From: Candidatus Omnitrophota bacterium
Lineage (GTDB): Bacteria; Omnitrophota; Gorgyraeia; Tantalellales; Tantalellaceae
Length of the DNA stretch: 53,114 bases
NCBI GenBank assembly: GCA_028715965.1
Contig: JAQUQS010000010.1
Span: 1-53,114 of the forward strand
Reading direction: 5' to 3'
In this document: piece by piece, positions 1-7,190 of the stretch
Position numbering within the stretch: the stretch's first letter is position 1
Layout of the letters: each line of letters begins with the position of its first letter
Made by a program: the position numbers and the translations under genes
Notes under the pieces: model-generated
Seen by the model: the letters and a program-made list of their open reading frames with translations, nothing else
Told to the model about the DNA's origin: nothing
Database searches by the model: none

Positions 1-127
1 CAACCGCGCGGAAAAAGTCCCTAAGACAGGCCCTGTAGCCAGTAATTGTCCTCTCGGCAAGCCCCTTTTCGACACTGAGAAACGACAGGTAGTCCTCGAC
101 ATACGGTCCGATGCCCTTTTCGCCCAT
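1..127 (-). CDS. Tyrosine recombinase (XerC/XerD-like), N-terminal fragment
   Basis: Only the first 42 codons lie in the window; the rest runs off the left edge. The ATG at 127-125 follows a purine-rich AAAGGA about 8 nt upstream. The peptide begins MGEKGIGPYVEDYLSFLSVE and continues with a KGL-AERTI-GYR-LR-F pattern. This is the usual start of the SAM-like core-binding domain of tyrosine recombinases (XerC, XerD, phage integrases), which grips DNA around the crossover site. The catalytic domain with the R-H-R-Y residues is outside the window. The gene lies downstream of ssrA, a common integrase target, so it could be an element integrase. The sequence is equally compatible with housekeeping XerC or XerD, and the fragment cannot decide. 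Confidence 0.72.
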   Translation of the reverse strand, partial: MGEKGIGPYVEDYLSFLSVEKGLAERTITGYRACLRDFFRAV

Positions 128-160
128 TTTCGCGATCCTTTCCCCCGATAACAGCCCATA

Positions 161-206
161 AAAATAAAAAAGCCTACTCGCTCCCTAATGAGAGCAAATA
201 GGCTTT
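161..206 (-). terminator. Hairpin with T-tract, terminator-like
   Basis: Read leftward, a 15-bp stem (206-192 pairing with 183-169, two G-U pairs) closes an 8-nt loop and is followed by a T-rich run at 170-161. It lies between the ssrA terminator and the recombinase start. Its outer arm starts with the same AAAGCCTATT as the ssrA terminator. It could be a second terminator or the end of a small unrecognised transcript from 210-330. I see no gene in 207-330. Confidence 0.6.
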
Positions 207-330
207 AGTAAATTCCACCAAGTTTTCACCAAGTTCGTGTGCGTTTTCTCGCCTTTTTCAACTGATGAAAACTGACGTTCTCTGTCTTTCGCTGAATGTG
301 TATGTTCTTGATTTTTATAGGGGTTAAAGC

Positions 331-363
331 AAAAAAGCCTATTCCAAATATGAAATAGGCTTT
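331..363 (-). terminator. Rho-independent terminator of ssrA
   Basis: A 10-bp perfect stem, AAAGCCTATT (363-354) with AATAGGCTTT (343-334), is followed leftward by a short T-run. It sits 14 nt beyond the CCA end of the tmRNA, the expected place for its terminator. Confidence 0.8.
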
Positions 364-377
364 CTGCTTGTTTTAAA

Positions 378-763
378 TGGTGGAGGTGCCGGGATTCGAA
401 CCCGGGTCCATGAACTCAAGCCAAAGAGTATCTACATGCTTAGTTTGTCTTTATCTTTTCCGCGGAGTCCCGGCAAACAGGACGCATCCGCGAAGCATTC
501 CCCTAAGTACCCTTTGTTATCCGGGGACGCAACAACAAGGGTGCTTGCATATGAAGCTCAAAATGATCAGACAAGCACTGATCAAAGAGCCGCACCGGCA
601 AACATGGCCGGTGCTGTGTACACGCCAGAGGCGAGAATTGCTTCTGCCTCAGCTACTGGATTGTAGTCTGCGTTTGTTTTTGTTTCAGGTTTTTTAAGAG
701 GCCACCTGAGCCCTCTGCATGCTGCCCTAAGCCCATAAGAACATGTCGAGGCCTGTCACCCCC
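378..763 (-). ncRNA. ssrA: Transfer-messenger RNA (tmRNA, 10Sa RNA)
   Basis: tmRNA rescues stalled ribosomes by acting first as an alanyl-tRNA and then as a short mRNA that adds a degradation tag. The 5' end GGGGGUG (763-757) pairs with CACCUCC (388-382), followed by discriminator A and an encoded CCA ending at 378. The T-arm GGTTCGAATCC lies just before the 3' acceptor strand. A resume codon GCA follows ACAAAC near 674 and has A at position -4. The tag then begins ADYNPVAEAEAILA. The first in-frame stop is TGA at about 585, giving 29 codons ending AGAAL, longer than most tags and without the usual LAA end. Hairpins at about 593-615 and 567-585 fit H5 and a pseudoknot. The gene is 47 nt downstream of smpB and in the same direction. 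Confidence 0.93.
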
Positions 764-810
764 CTCGATATGTAACATACAGTCAACAGCTATATTTCAA
801 AGAACGTTAT

Positions 811-1266
811 CTATTTACTGTGCCCGCGGAAAACCCTTGCCATATCCCGCTGAGCTTCTTTCTCTTTAATGCTCTTGCGCTTATCGTAAAGCTTCTTACC
901 CTTAGCGAGCGCTATCTCCACCTTGGCGTACCCTCTTTTAAAATACACCTTCACCGGGACTATCGTATACCCTTCCCGGGACACGCACTGGACGAGCTGT
1001 TTGATCTCAGACGAGTGCAGTAAAAGTTTCCTCGCCCTTACGGGATCCGCCGCCTCTCGCGTAAAATCATAAGGGCTTATATGCATCCCGTGAAGAAAGA
1101 TCTCCGTTCCCTCTATCTTGGCGAAACTGCCCTTGAGATTCGCGTTCCCCGCCCTCAACGATTTAACCTCATCCCCCCGGAGCTGCAAGCCCGCCTCGAA
1201 CCTCTTTTCAATATAATAGTCGTGCAGGGCCTGGCGATTGGTTATAAGTGTTTTATTTTCAGCCAT
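811..1266 (-). CDS. smpB: SsrA-binding protein SmpB
   Basis: SmpB binds the tRNA-like domain of tmRNA and places it in the ribosomal A site, with its C-terminal tail filling the mRNA channel. The 151-residue protein has the family signatures ITNRQALHDYYIEKRFEAGL, GDEVKSLR, FLHGMHISPY, a KLLLH segment, LVPxKVYFKRG-type strands and GKKLYDKR, and then a basic tail ending in VFRGHSK. Length is typical. MAENK at 1266 is chosen because a promoter -10 box ends only 3 nt before the upstream in-frame ATG at 1272; that alternative would add MK. Neither start has a good Shine-Dalgarno. Its RNA partner ssrA follows directly. Confidence 0.95.
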   Translation of the reverse strand: MAENKTLITNRQALHDYYIEKRFEAGLQLRGDEVKSLRAGNANLKGSFAKIEGTEIFLHGMHISPYDFTREAADPVRARKLLLHSSEIKQLVQCVSREGYTIVPVKVYFKRGYAKVEIALAKGKKLYDKRKSIKEKEAQRDMARVFRGHSK

Positions 1267-1275
1267 TTTCATATC

Positions 1276-1304
1276 ATTATATACCTTTATCCCGGACTTT
1301 TCAA
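1276..1304 (-). promoter_or_regulatory. Sigma-70-type promoter for smpB
   Basis: On the minus strand TTGAAA (1304-1299), a 17-nt spacer and TATAAT (1281-1276) are seen. The predicted transcription start, about 1269, lies 2-4 nt before the ATG at 1266, so this transcript would be almost leaderless. Confidence 0.6.
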
Positions 1305-1331
1305 TACACCCGGGTTTTCGTCACTGTACGA

Positions 1332-1360
1332 TTGACGGTAACTTCCTTTTATAGTATAAT
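1332..1360 (+). promoter_or_regulatory. Sigma-70-type promoter for tRNA-Leu
   Basis: TTGACG (1332-1337), a 17-nt spacer and a perfect TATAAT (1355-1360) lie about 28 nt upstream of the mature tRNA 5' end. Confidence 0.8.
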
Positions 1361-1387
1361 TTGAGCCTGTTGGCAATCACAAAATGC

Positions 1388-1474
1388 GCGGGCGTGGCGG
1401 AACTGGCAGACGCGTATGGTTCAGGTCCATATGGAGGCAACTCCTTGGGGGTTCAAGTCCCTTCGCCCGCACCA
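1388..1474 (+). tRNA. tRNA-Leu (anticodon CAG)
   Basis: An 87-nt cloverleaf with a long variable arm, as expected for a class II leucine tRNA. The acceptor arm GCGGGCG pairs with CGCCCGC. The anticodon stem TATGG/CCATA encloses TTCAGGT, giving anticodon CAG. The T-loop is GTTCAAGTC and the CCA is encoded at 1472-1474. It has its own promoter upstream and a strong terminator downstream, so it is a single-gene unit. Confidence 0.95.
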
Positions 1475-1483
1475 TTTTACAAT

Positions 1484-1520
1484 AAAAGAACCGGCTGGGT
1501 TACCCAGCCGGTTCTTTTAT
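1484..1520 (+). terminator. Terminator after tRNA-Leu
   Basis: A 17-bp inverted repeat (AAAAGAACCGGCTGGGT and its complement) around a 1-nt centre, with A-runs on the left and T-runs on the right. It can work in both directions. On the other strand it ends the deacetylase operon, whose last gene stops at 1569. Confidence 0.85.
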
Positions 1521-1568
1521 TTATATCGCGTCACGAAAGCCGTTGCCCCGGGACCACTTACCGTGACC

Positions 1569-2441
1569 TCATATCATGGTGGCGACATCGCGGTGTGTAA
1601 CGAGTTCTATACCCCCGTCTTTTAGTTTCTTTCGCCAGTTACCGCCGAGAAGCACCTCGAGTTCACGGGGCGCGTTCACGTGCCATGGCGACTTTTCGGT
1701 AAGGTCTTCCATATTCGCCCCGGGATGCACCGCGAGCTCCGTAAGCCCGTCGGGCAGGTTATCCATCATGAAACCCAGTACCCCGTCGTCGATATTACCC
1801 GAATGGAAATGTCCGAGAAAATGATCATTGGATATCGGGTACCCCACGTCGAAATTACGTTCAAGGGCGCCGGATAGCAAGCGTAACATGTTATATCTAA
1901 ATAAGTTGTGTATCGACATATGTTTTCTCACGACCGCTAACGGCTCTTTCGGGAACCGTACGTAAGGGATGTCGTTCTCCCTGGCAAGGCGCATGACCAC
2001 GGTAAGCACCGACGGCAGCATATGTATGTGCTCATGGCTGTCCAGGTGGGTAATGGTAAGTCCGGCGGTATTCACCTTATCTATCTGCCGTGAGAACTCC
2101 GAATACACCTCATCCAGGTCCAGTACCCCGCGGGCATATTTCGAGACCACACCCAAGTATCCAGCCGGGAATTTTCCGTCCGGGCCCACGAGCGAACCGA
2201 TAAGCGAAAGGTCCCTGGATACGGGGGAAAAGCCGCCGGTCAGGGCAAGATGTACCCCCACCTCGCGTTTTGATATATCTTCCAGCATACGCACGGCATC
2301 CACGAACTCGCTGCCCGCCGGGATAACGCTCGTTCCCGTTATGCATCCGTCAAGATAGCACGTCTTGACCGCTTCGTTCACGGACCTTGAGAGTCCCAGG
2401 TCATCGGCGTTTATTATGAGTTTTTTTACCTTCTTAGCCAT
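1569..2441 (-). CDS. YdjC/ChbG/HpnK/NaxD-family carbohydrate deacetylase
   Basis: Members of this family remove acetyl groups from N-acetylated sugars or sugar-lipids using a divalent metal in a TIM-barrel-like fold. The 290-residue protein opens with the signature NADDLGLSRSVNEA (residues 11-24, with the metal-binding Asp pair), then EVGVHLALTGG and THLDSHEHIHMLP, which supply the metal-binding histidines, and ends with an AVHPG motif. There is no signal peptide or membrane segment, so it should act in the cytoplasm. It is the last gene of a three-gene operon and overlaps the GT2 gene by 16 nt, implying translational coupling. Beside a GT2 and an ArnT-like transferase, the closest functional model is Francisella NaxD, which deacetylates polyprenyl-phosphate GalNAc. 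ChbG (chitobiose) and HpnK (hopanoid) roles are less likely here. Confidence 0.82.
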   Translation of the reverse strand: MAKKVKKLIINADDLGLSRSVNEAVKTCYLDGCITGTSVIPAGSEFVDAVRMLEDISKREVGVHLALTGGFSPVSRDLSLIGSLVGPDGKFPAGYLGVVSKYARGVLDLDEVYSEFSRQIDKVNTAGLTITHLDSHEHIHMLPSVLTVVMRLARENDIPYVRFPKEPLAVVRKHMSIHNLFRYNMLRLLSGALERNFDVGYPISNDHFLGHFHSGNIDDGVLGFMMDNLPDGLTELAVHPGANMEDLTEKSPWHVNAPRELEVLLGGNWRKKLKDGGIELVTHRDVATMI

Positions 2442-3133
2442 GACAGTACCCTGACCTTGAGCATATCCCTGAAAGTCGCCAGGACCACGGGCAGCCTGGA
2501 TATATGCGATACCCCTCCCGACCGGGAAAGGAATATCAGGGGATATTGCCGCACTTTCTGGCGGCGTTTTTTCGCGTTAAGAAAAAGCTCGACATCGACA
2601 AAAGGGCTGTGTGACACGAACCGGAGGTCCCTTATCGCCTCTCTTCTCACTATCTTATACCCGGAATTCACGTCCCGCACGTTCAGGCCGAAAAGCGTAC
2701 GGACCATGAGATTGTACACGCCGGACATTATCTTGCGTTTGACCGTATCGCCTTTTTTTATCATGCTGTATCCGGTGACGATGTCCGCTTCCCTTATGAG
2801 CGGGAAAGACGCTTTTATGTTGTCTATGCTCACCGGCATATCGGAATCCATATACACGATAACATCTTTTTCCGCGCCTTTGAACCCTGCCGCGAACGCG
2901 CCCCCGAACTTAGTGTTCTTTTTCATCCGTATAAGCCGTATAGAAGGGTCCTGGGCCCGCGCGGCCTCCACGACGTCCACGCTGTCATCGGTCGAGGCAT
3001 CGTCCACTATCACTATCTCATAGTCGCGTGTTATCTCCCCGGCCACCTTACGGATCCCGGCTATGGTGTCCCGTATATTATCGCGTTCGTTGAACATGGG
3101 CATAACGAACGATACGCTAAGGTCTTTTTCCAT
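2426..3133 (-). CDS. Family 2 glycosyltransferase, DPM1/polyprenyl-phosphate sugar synthase type
   Basis: A 235-residue GT-A fold enzyme. It has FVMPMFNERDNI at residues 9-20, IVIVDDASTDDSVDVV near 41-56 for nucleotide-sugar binding, and the DXD-type IVYMDSDMPV near 92-101. A GYSMIKKGDTVKR segment and a DVNSGYKIVRR acceptor-loop motif follow; both are typical of dolichyl- or polyprenyl-phosphate hexose synthases. It lacks the C-terminal membrane helices of ArnC, so it resembles the soluble DPM1 class. A good ribosome site (GAGGGAGAG) precedes the ATG. It lies 8 nt after the ArnT-like gene and overlaps the deacetylase. The likely role, by inference, is transfer of an N-acetylhexosamine or hexose to undecaprenyl phosphate. 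Confidence 0.85.
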   Translation of the reverse strand: MEKDLSVSFVMPMFNERDNIRDTIAGIRKVAGEITRDYEIVIVDDASTDDSVDVVEAARAQDPSIRLIRMKKNTKFGGAFAAGFKGAEKDVIVYMDSDMPVSIDNIKASFPLIREADIVTGYSMIKKGDTVKRKIMSGVYNLMVRTLFGLNVRDVNSGYKIVRREAIRDLRFVSHSPFVDVELFLNAKKRRQKVRQYPLIFLSRSGGVSHISRLPVVLATFRDMLKVRVLSWLRR

Positions 3134-3141
3134 CTCTCCCT

Positions 3142-4761
3142 CTATTCGGCGGCAGCCGGTTTGTTGGTCAACAGAACGTCATTACCGCATTCCGCGATCG
3201 GCTCCGAGATATGTCCCGGCACGAACTGTTTCAGGCTCTCGTAATGCTTACGTTTCACTATACCCCACACCCTGCCGGCGGACTTGAAGAACTCGTTCCG
3301 GTCCTCGAACCTGTGTATATCCTTTATATCGGTACGCCCCGTATAGAACGCTATCCCCCGCCTGTGGTCCGATTCCCCGCCCAGCTCTTCCGACGGGCTC
3401 GCCATCTCGTTCACGGTTATGGAAAGTTCCCGGCTGGACTCGGCTTCGCCGATAACCGGCATAACTGTACCGACCATGATGACCCCCGCCAGCGCTATGG
3501 CCCCGGCCACGGCCATTATAGAATAAAACATCCTGCCTCTAGCGAAAAGGGCAAGCGATGCTCCTAAACCCAGAATAAATACCGTGGCCGCCGCTATCGC
3601 ACCAACATGTATATACCCGTATTCGCTCCTTAAGAGCACAAGTCCCGCGATAGCGCCAACAACGGAAGCCCCGAGCGTGACTGCGTATGACCACTTAAAC
3701 CCTTTGGGAAGGATGCCAACTTCAGCGGCAATAAGATATCTGGCGATATATCTTCCCGTGACCAAGGCAAGCGCCGGAAAGATAGGAAATATGTAAGTAA
3801 CCAGCTTGGTACTTGAAGCGGAGAAGAACAAGAGTACGAATAGTATCCACACGGAAAGGAACACGCGACAAGGCCTTTCGGCCGCGTCGGGGTCTTTCCT
3901 CCCCCTGTACATATCGGAGAACGCCACGGGAAGAAAAAAACTCCACGGGAAGAAGCCTCCTATCACGACGGGAATATAAAAGAACGGCGAAGCTCCTATC
4001 CTGTGCTCGGGGACAAGGAACCTTGTGACATTATGGAACCCGAAAAATTCATCGATAAAGACACTACCGTGCAAGACGTAAGCCGTAATATACCACGGGA
4101 GCGCCGTAACAAGAAACACGGCCGAGCATAAAACCCACGGGACCTCTTTAAGCCTGCGCCGATCGCGAAGCGGAAGCACATATGCCCCGACCGCGACGGT
4201 TATTACCATAATGCCTATAGGGCCCTTCGTAAGCACCGCCAGGGCCGCCATGATGGCAGACAAGACGTAATACGGCACCTTCCTTTTGTCCCATGCCAAC
4301 ACGAAAAAAAGCACTGAATAAAGTATCGTGACCGTGAGCACCATATCAGTCACACATGCCCTCGCTAGGGCCGCGTATTCCAGACAGGTAGCCATGATCA
4401 CCGCCGAGATGAACCCCGTGAACGACGAGAATAATTTTCTTCCGAGCAGGAATACTCCTATAACCCCCGCCAGGCCAAATAACGCCGACGGGAATCTCGC
4501 GGCGAACTCACCTATCCCGAAGACAAGGTACCCGATCATCACCAGCCAGTAAAAAAGTACGGGTTTTTCGAATTGCGGTTCACCGAAAATGATCGGGGTT
4601 GACCATTCCCCGGCCTGGAGCATCTCTTTGGCGGTCTCGGCGTAAAAACTCTCGTCCGGATCGGTGAGCGGCATATCCCCCAGCTTGGAGAAAAAGAGGC
4701 ACGCGCTTACTGCCACCAATATAATAAGGTAAATATGGGTCTTTTTTGCGGTTATAGCCAT
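3142..4761 (-). CDS. ArnT-like (PMT_2/GT83) integral membrane glycosyltransferase
   Basis: A 539-residue membrane protein with about a dozen hydrophobic segments and a C-terminal soluble domain. After the first membrane helix comes the periplasmic motif MPLTDPDESFYAETAKEM; its D-x-x-E-x-x-Y pattern is the active-site signature of ArnT and related PMT-type enzymes. EKPVLFYWL follows shortly after. Such enzymes move a sugar from a polyprenyl phosphate carrier to lipid A or another acceptor on the outer face of the inner membrane. The start at 4761 is chosen because AAAGGGGGATA precedes the ATG; an in-frame start at 4827 would add 22 poorly conserved residues and lacks a ribosome site. It is first in a leftward operon with the GT2 and deacetylase genes. 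Confidence 0.88.
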   Translation of the reverse strand: MAITAKKTHIYLIILVAVSACLFFSKLGDMPLTDPDESFYAETAKEMLQAGEWSTPIIFGEPQFEKPVLFYWLVMIGYLVFGIGEFAARFPSALFGLAGVIGVFLLGRKLFSSFTGFISAVIMATCLEYAALARACVTDMVLTVTILYSVLFFVLAWDKRKVPYYVLSAIMAALAVLTKGPIGIMVITVAVGAYVLPLRDRRRLKEVPWVLCSAVFLVTALPWYITAYVLHGSVFIDEFFGFHNVTRFLVPEHRIGASPFFYIPVVIGGFFPWSFFLPVAFSDMYRGRKDPDAAERPCRVFLSVWILFVLLFFSASSTKLVTYIFPIFPALALVTGRYIARYLIAAEVGILPKGFKWSYAVTLGASVVGAIAGLVLLRSEYGYIHVGAIAAATVFILGLGASLALFARGRMFYSIMAVAGAIALAGVIMVGTVMPVIGEAESSRELSITVNEMASPSEELGGESDHRRGIAFYTGRTDIKDIHRFEDRNEFFKSAGRVWGIVKRKHYESLKQFVPGHISEPIAECGNDVLLTNKPAAAE

Positions 4762-4802
4762 TATCCCCCTTTTTCTAAAGCACCGGGACGGTGCGGATAT
4801 TA

Positions 4803-4832
4803 ATAATATATACCAATATACCGCCAAGTCAA
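4803..4832 (-). promoter_or_regulatory. Promoter of the sugar-transfer operon
   Basis: On the minus strand TTGACT (4832-4827) is followed by TATATT at 16 nt or TATTAT at 18 nt spacing (4810-4803). The leader then forms a hairpin GCACCG-TCC-CGGTGC at 4794-4780 before the ribosome site of the ArnT-like gene. Confidence 0.55.
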
Positions 4833-4860
4833 TACGTTTTTATCTCTGTTACCGGCTCAC

Positions 4861-4889
4861 TTGACGTATAAGTACTTATACTATATACT
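4861..4889 (+). promoter_or_regulatory. Promoter with built-in palindrome for the barrel gene
   Basis: TTGACG (4861-4866), a 17-nt spacer and TATACT (4884-4889). The spacer contains the perfect 16-bp palindrome GTATAAGTACTTATAC at 4866-4881. A dimeric regulator bound there would cover the polymerase site, so this looks like a repressor operator. The leader to the ATG at 4963 is about 67 nt. Confidence 0.65.
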
Positions 4890-4962
4890 ATTTCCAAACT
4901 TGTTTATTTATCTCGTCGGCTAAATTACCTGTTATACGACATTATATCCGAAAAGGAGACGC

Positions 4963-5850
4963 ATGAAGAAATTAGCCGTATTAGTGCTATTAGCTTGTTT
5001 TGCCCTGCCCCAACTCGCTTTTGCCGGAGCATGGACGCTGCCGAAGAACAACGTATGGCTGGAATACTCTATGAAGGCCAACTGGTCAAAAGAGGATTTC
5101 AACAGTAGTTATGACAGGGGCCGGAAGGCCAAGAATGCCCGGTCATGGGGATGGTCGCTGAATCCCAAGATGGAATACGGTGTGACCGATTGGCTGACCA
5201 TACTCGGAGGGGTAGAATACAAGGAAGCCAAGTACAAGGAATACGGCCGCCCGCCCGCATGGGGTCCTTACCGGGTAAAAAGCCACGCGGCACCCACCGT
5301 TGATTTTGGGGCGCGTGTCAGGCTCCAGGAAAAACCTTTCGTATTCAGTATACAGGCCAGGGCCTTTATCTATACCGGCTGGGGCCAGGACGAGAACCCG
5401 CGCTTATCGGACGGAAGTGACGGTTATGAACTGCGCTGGATGATCGGCAAGGTCTGGGACGACCGCAAGATACCTTTCTACATCGGGCTTGAACAGGGTT
5501 ACAGGTTCTACAACCGCGAGGTTGCCAACCAGATACCCATATTCGTCGAGGCCGGGTTCTGGCCGACCAAATGGCTTCTTATAAAAAGCGAGGTGGACGC
5601 TATCATATGCCACGACTCTACGGGGAACGTGGAAAAAGACTACGCTATATGGCGTATCGGCCCGTCTTTCCAGCTCCTGGACCTTTATGACGCGCTTACC
5701 GGAAGATCAATATCGTCGGGAAGCGTTACAAGCGACGTTACCCGTTCGGACAAGTCCCTCAATCTCGACATACAGTACGGCTACTGGTTCTGGGGCCGCA
5801 ATGTAGCCGCCGACCAGGAACTCGTGGCGAAGATATCCACACAATTCTGA
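4963..5850 (+). CDS. Secreted outer-membrane beta-barrel protein, function unknown
   Basis: A 295-residue protein with a clear signal peptide: MKKLA, a hydrophobic core, then LAFA before GAWTLPKNN. The mature part is rich in Trp, Tyr and alternating hydrophobic residues, with repeated strand-like stretches (LNPKMEYGVTDWLTILGGVEYKE, DFGARVRLQEKPFVFSIQARAF, IGLEQGYRFY). It ends in KISTQF, the C-terminal Phe that the BAM machinery recognises in outer-membrane proteins. The GAWTLPK mature start recalls XagA-like secreted proteins, but I do not assign that name. AAAAGGAGACGC precedes the ATG. It is transcribed alone, divergent from the lipid-sugar operon, and ends at a bidirectional terminator. 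Confidence 0.8.
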   Translation: MKKLAVLVLLACFALPQLAFAGAWTLPKNNVWLEYSMKANWSKEDFNSSYDRGRKAKNARSWGWSLNPKMEYGVTDWLTILGGVEYKEAKYKEYGRPPAWGPYRVKSHAAPTVDFGARVRLQEKPFVFSIQARAFIYTGWGQDENPRLSDGSDGYELRWMIGKVWDDRKIPFYIGLEQGYRFYNREVANQIPIFVEAGFWPTKWLLIKSEVDAIICHDSTGNVEKDYAIWRIGPSFQLLDLYDALTGRSISSGSVTSDVTRSDKSLNLDIQYGYWFWGRNVAADQELVAKISTQF

Positions 5851-5867
5851 TGTATCGATACCGGCTT

Positions 5868-5923
5868 GCCGGATAAAATAAAAAAGCGGAGGAATATTCC
5901 TCCGCTTTTTTATTTTATCCGGC
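5868..5923. terminator. Bidirectional terminator between convergent genes
   Basis: A perfect 56-bp inverted repeat with two 28-nt arms and no unpaired centre. The inner GC-rich AAAAAGCGGAGGAA stem is flanked by A/T runs on both sides, and then by an outer GCCGGATAAAATA arm. It ends the rightward barrel gene and the leftward solute-binding-protein gene. Confidence 0.9.
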
Positions 5924-5934
5924 AGACACGCCTT

Positions 5935-7170
5935 CTATTCGGTCTTTATACTATCAAGCTCTTCCTGCATACGTGCCGTCGCCTTCTTAAGCTCTTCCAC
6001 GGGGTCAGCGCCTTTAAGCACCACCATCTGTACGGCATGGTTCACGAACCTGGTACTCGCGTCCCAGGCCAGCACGGGCGGCGGCCCCTGGGCGTCATTA
6101 GCCTGCATCTTGAGCACCTTCTTGAACTTATCGTCCGCCGGCAGGTCTTTCCATGTATCCATGTTCGGGGGAAGGTAGGCATCCTCCGTCTCCAGCGAGG
6201 CCTGGTATATCTTTATCTGGTTCTCCGGCTGGAAAAGGAACTTTATGAATTCCCACGCCTCCTGTTTTTTCTTGGACGCGGAAAAAATACCGAGGATACG
6301 TCCCCCTATCAAAGCCGTTCTTTTCCCGCCCGGTCCTTCCGGGAGCATCGCTATGGACCATTTATCCTTGATCTCGGGAGCTCCGACCGAAAGGCTTATT
6401 ATCTTCCAGTTGCCGGATATCGCGATAGGATAATCACCCGTACGCAGTCCCTGTTCCAGAGGAACGGCCGTTCTTGGCATGCCTTCCCGGTAAAGTTCCG
6501 CCATGAAAGCGAGCGCCCTGGCCGATTCCGGGGAATCCAGGGTGACTTTGGTATAATCCTCGTTGTAATAACTGCCCCCGGCCTGCCATAGGAAAGGAGA
6601 ATACCCTATCCACTCAAGAGAACCCCAGTCCAGCACTATGCCTTTATCCTGGTCTTTCAGTTCCTTGAGCTTGGCAAGAAGCTCCTCCCACGTCCTGGGC
6701 GGCTGCGGGATGATATCTGACCTGTAATACATTATGTGTTCGGTCATGTCGAACGGTATACCGAAGATCTTGTCCCCGAACTTTGTCGACTCCAGTATAC
6801 CCGGGAATATCTTCGCTTCGATGGCTTTCACGTCCTTGGGAAAAGCCTGCTTGAGGTCTACCATCGCCCCCAGTTCGCCGAACCTGATGCCCCAGGTAAG
6901 ACCCATAGTGCCTATGTCCGGGGTCACTCCTCCGGCTATGGAGGTCAGGTATTTGCTGTGCGCGTCCCCCCATGAGATGGCCTGACAGGATATCACCACA
7001 CCCGTCTCGGCGGTGAACGCCTTGCTTAGTTCGACTATGGTCCTCGCTTGTCCCTCCGACCCTACCAGCCAGATAACAAGCTCTTTCCTGTCTTTCGGGC
7101 CACCTCCGCATCCGGCACAGGACAAGGCAAGAACGCCCGATAAGAACAAGAGAAAAATCCGTCTCAACAT
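5935..7170 (-). CDS. ABC transporter sugar-binding lipoprotein (family 1 extracellular solute-binding protein)
   Basis: The 411-residue protein starts with a short lipoprotein signal (MLRRIFLLFLSGVLALSCAGCGGG); either Cys in SCAGC could be the lipidated residue. The mature part follows the MalE/UgpB-type pattern: KELVIWLVGSEGQA, an AFTAETGVVISCQAISWGD segment, the hinge-region GGVTPDIGTMG, then IPFDMTEHIMYYRSDI with PPRTWEELLAKLKELK, and IGGRILGIFSASKKKQEAWEFIKFL near the C-terminus. It would capture an oligosaccharide and deliver it to the two permeases encoded at the front of this operon. It is the last gene, 20 nt after the ROK regulator. The link to manno-oligosaccharides is inferred from the neighbouring GH113 genes. 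Confidence 0.88.
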   Translation of the reverse strand: MLRRIFLLFLSGVLALSCAGCGGGPKDRKELVIWLVGSEGQARTIVELSKAFTAETGVVISCQAISWGDAHSKYLTSIAGGVTPDIGTMGLTWGIRFGELGAMVDLKQAFPKDVKAIEAKIFPGILESTKFGDKIFGIPFDMTEHIMYYRSDIIPQPPRTWEELLAKLKELKDQDKGIVLDWGSLEWIGYSPFLWQAGGSYYNEDYTKVTLDSPESARALAFMAELYREGMPRTAVPLEQGLRTGDYPIAISGNWKIISLSVGAPEIKDKWSIAMLPEGPGGKRTALIGGRILGIFSASKKKQEAWEFIKFLFQPENQIKIYQASLETEDAYLPPNMDTWKDLPADDKFKKVLKMQANDAQGPPPVLAWDASTRFVNHAVQMVVLKGADPVEELKKATARMQEELDSIKTE

Positions 7171-7190
7171 CTATATACCCCTTAGACCAT

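Noticed and set aside
128-333. A tiny leftward frame ending LLSLGSE before the second hairpin
   Set aside because: It is only about 25 codons, with no start codon and no ribosome site; the stretch is better described as geneless with a hairpin.
377-697. Small rightward reading frames over the ssrA region
   Set aside because: They are antisense to a structured tmRNA with both acceptor strands and CCA visible, and have no ribosome site or protein-like composition.
5866-6591. A 241-codon rightward frame after the barrel gene
   Set aside because: It starts inside the bidirectional terminator and lies antisense to the solute-binding-protein gene, with low-complexity shadow composition.
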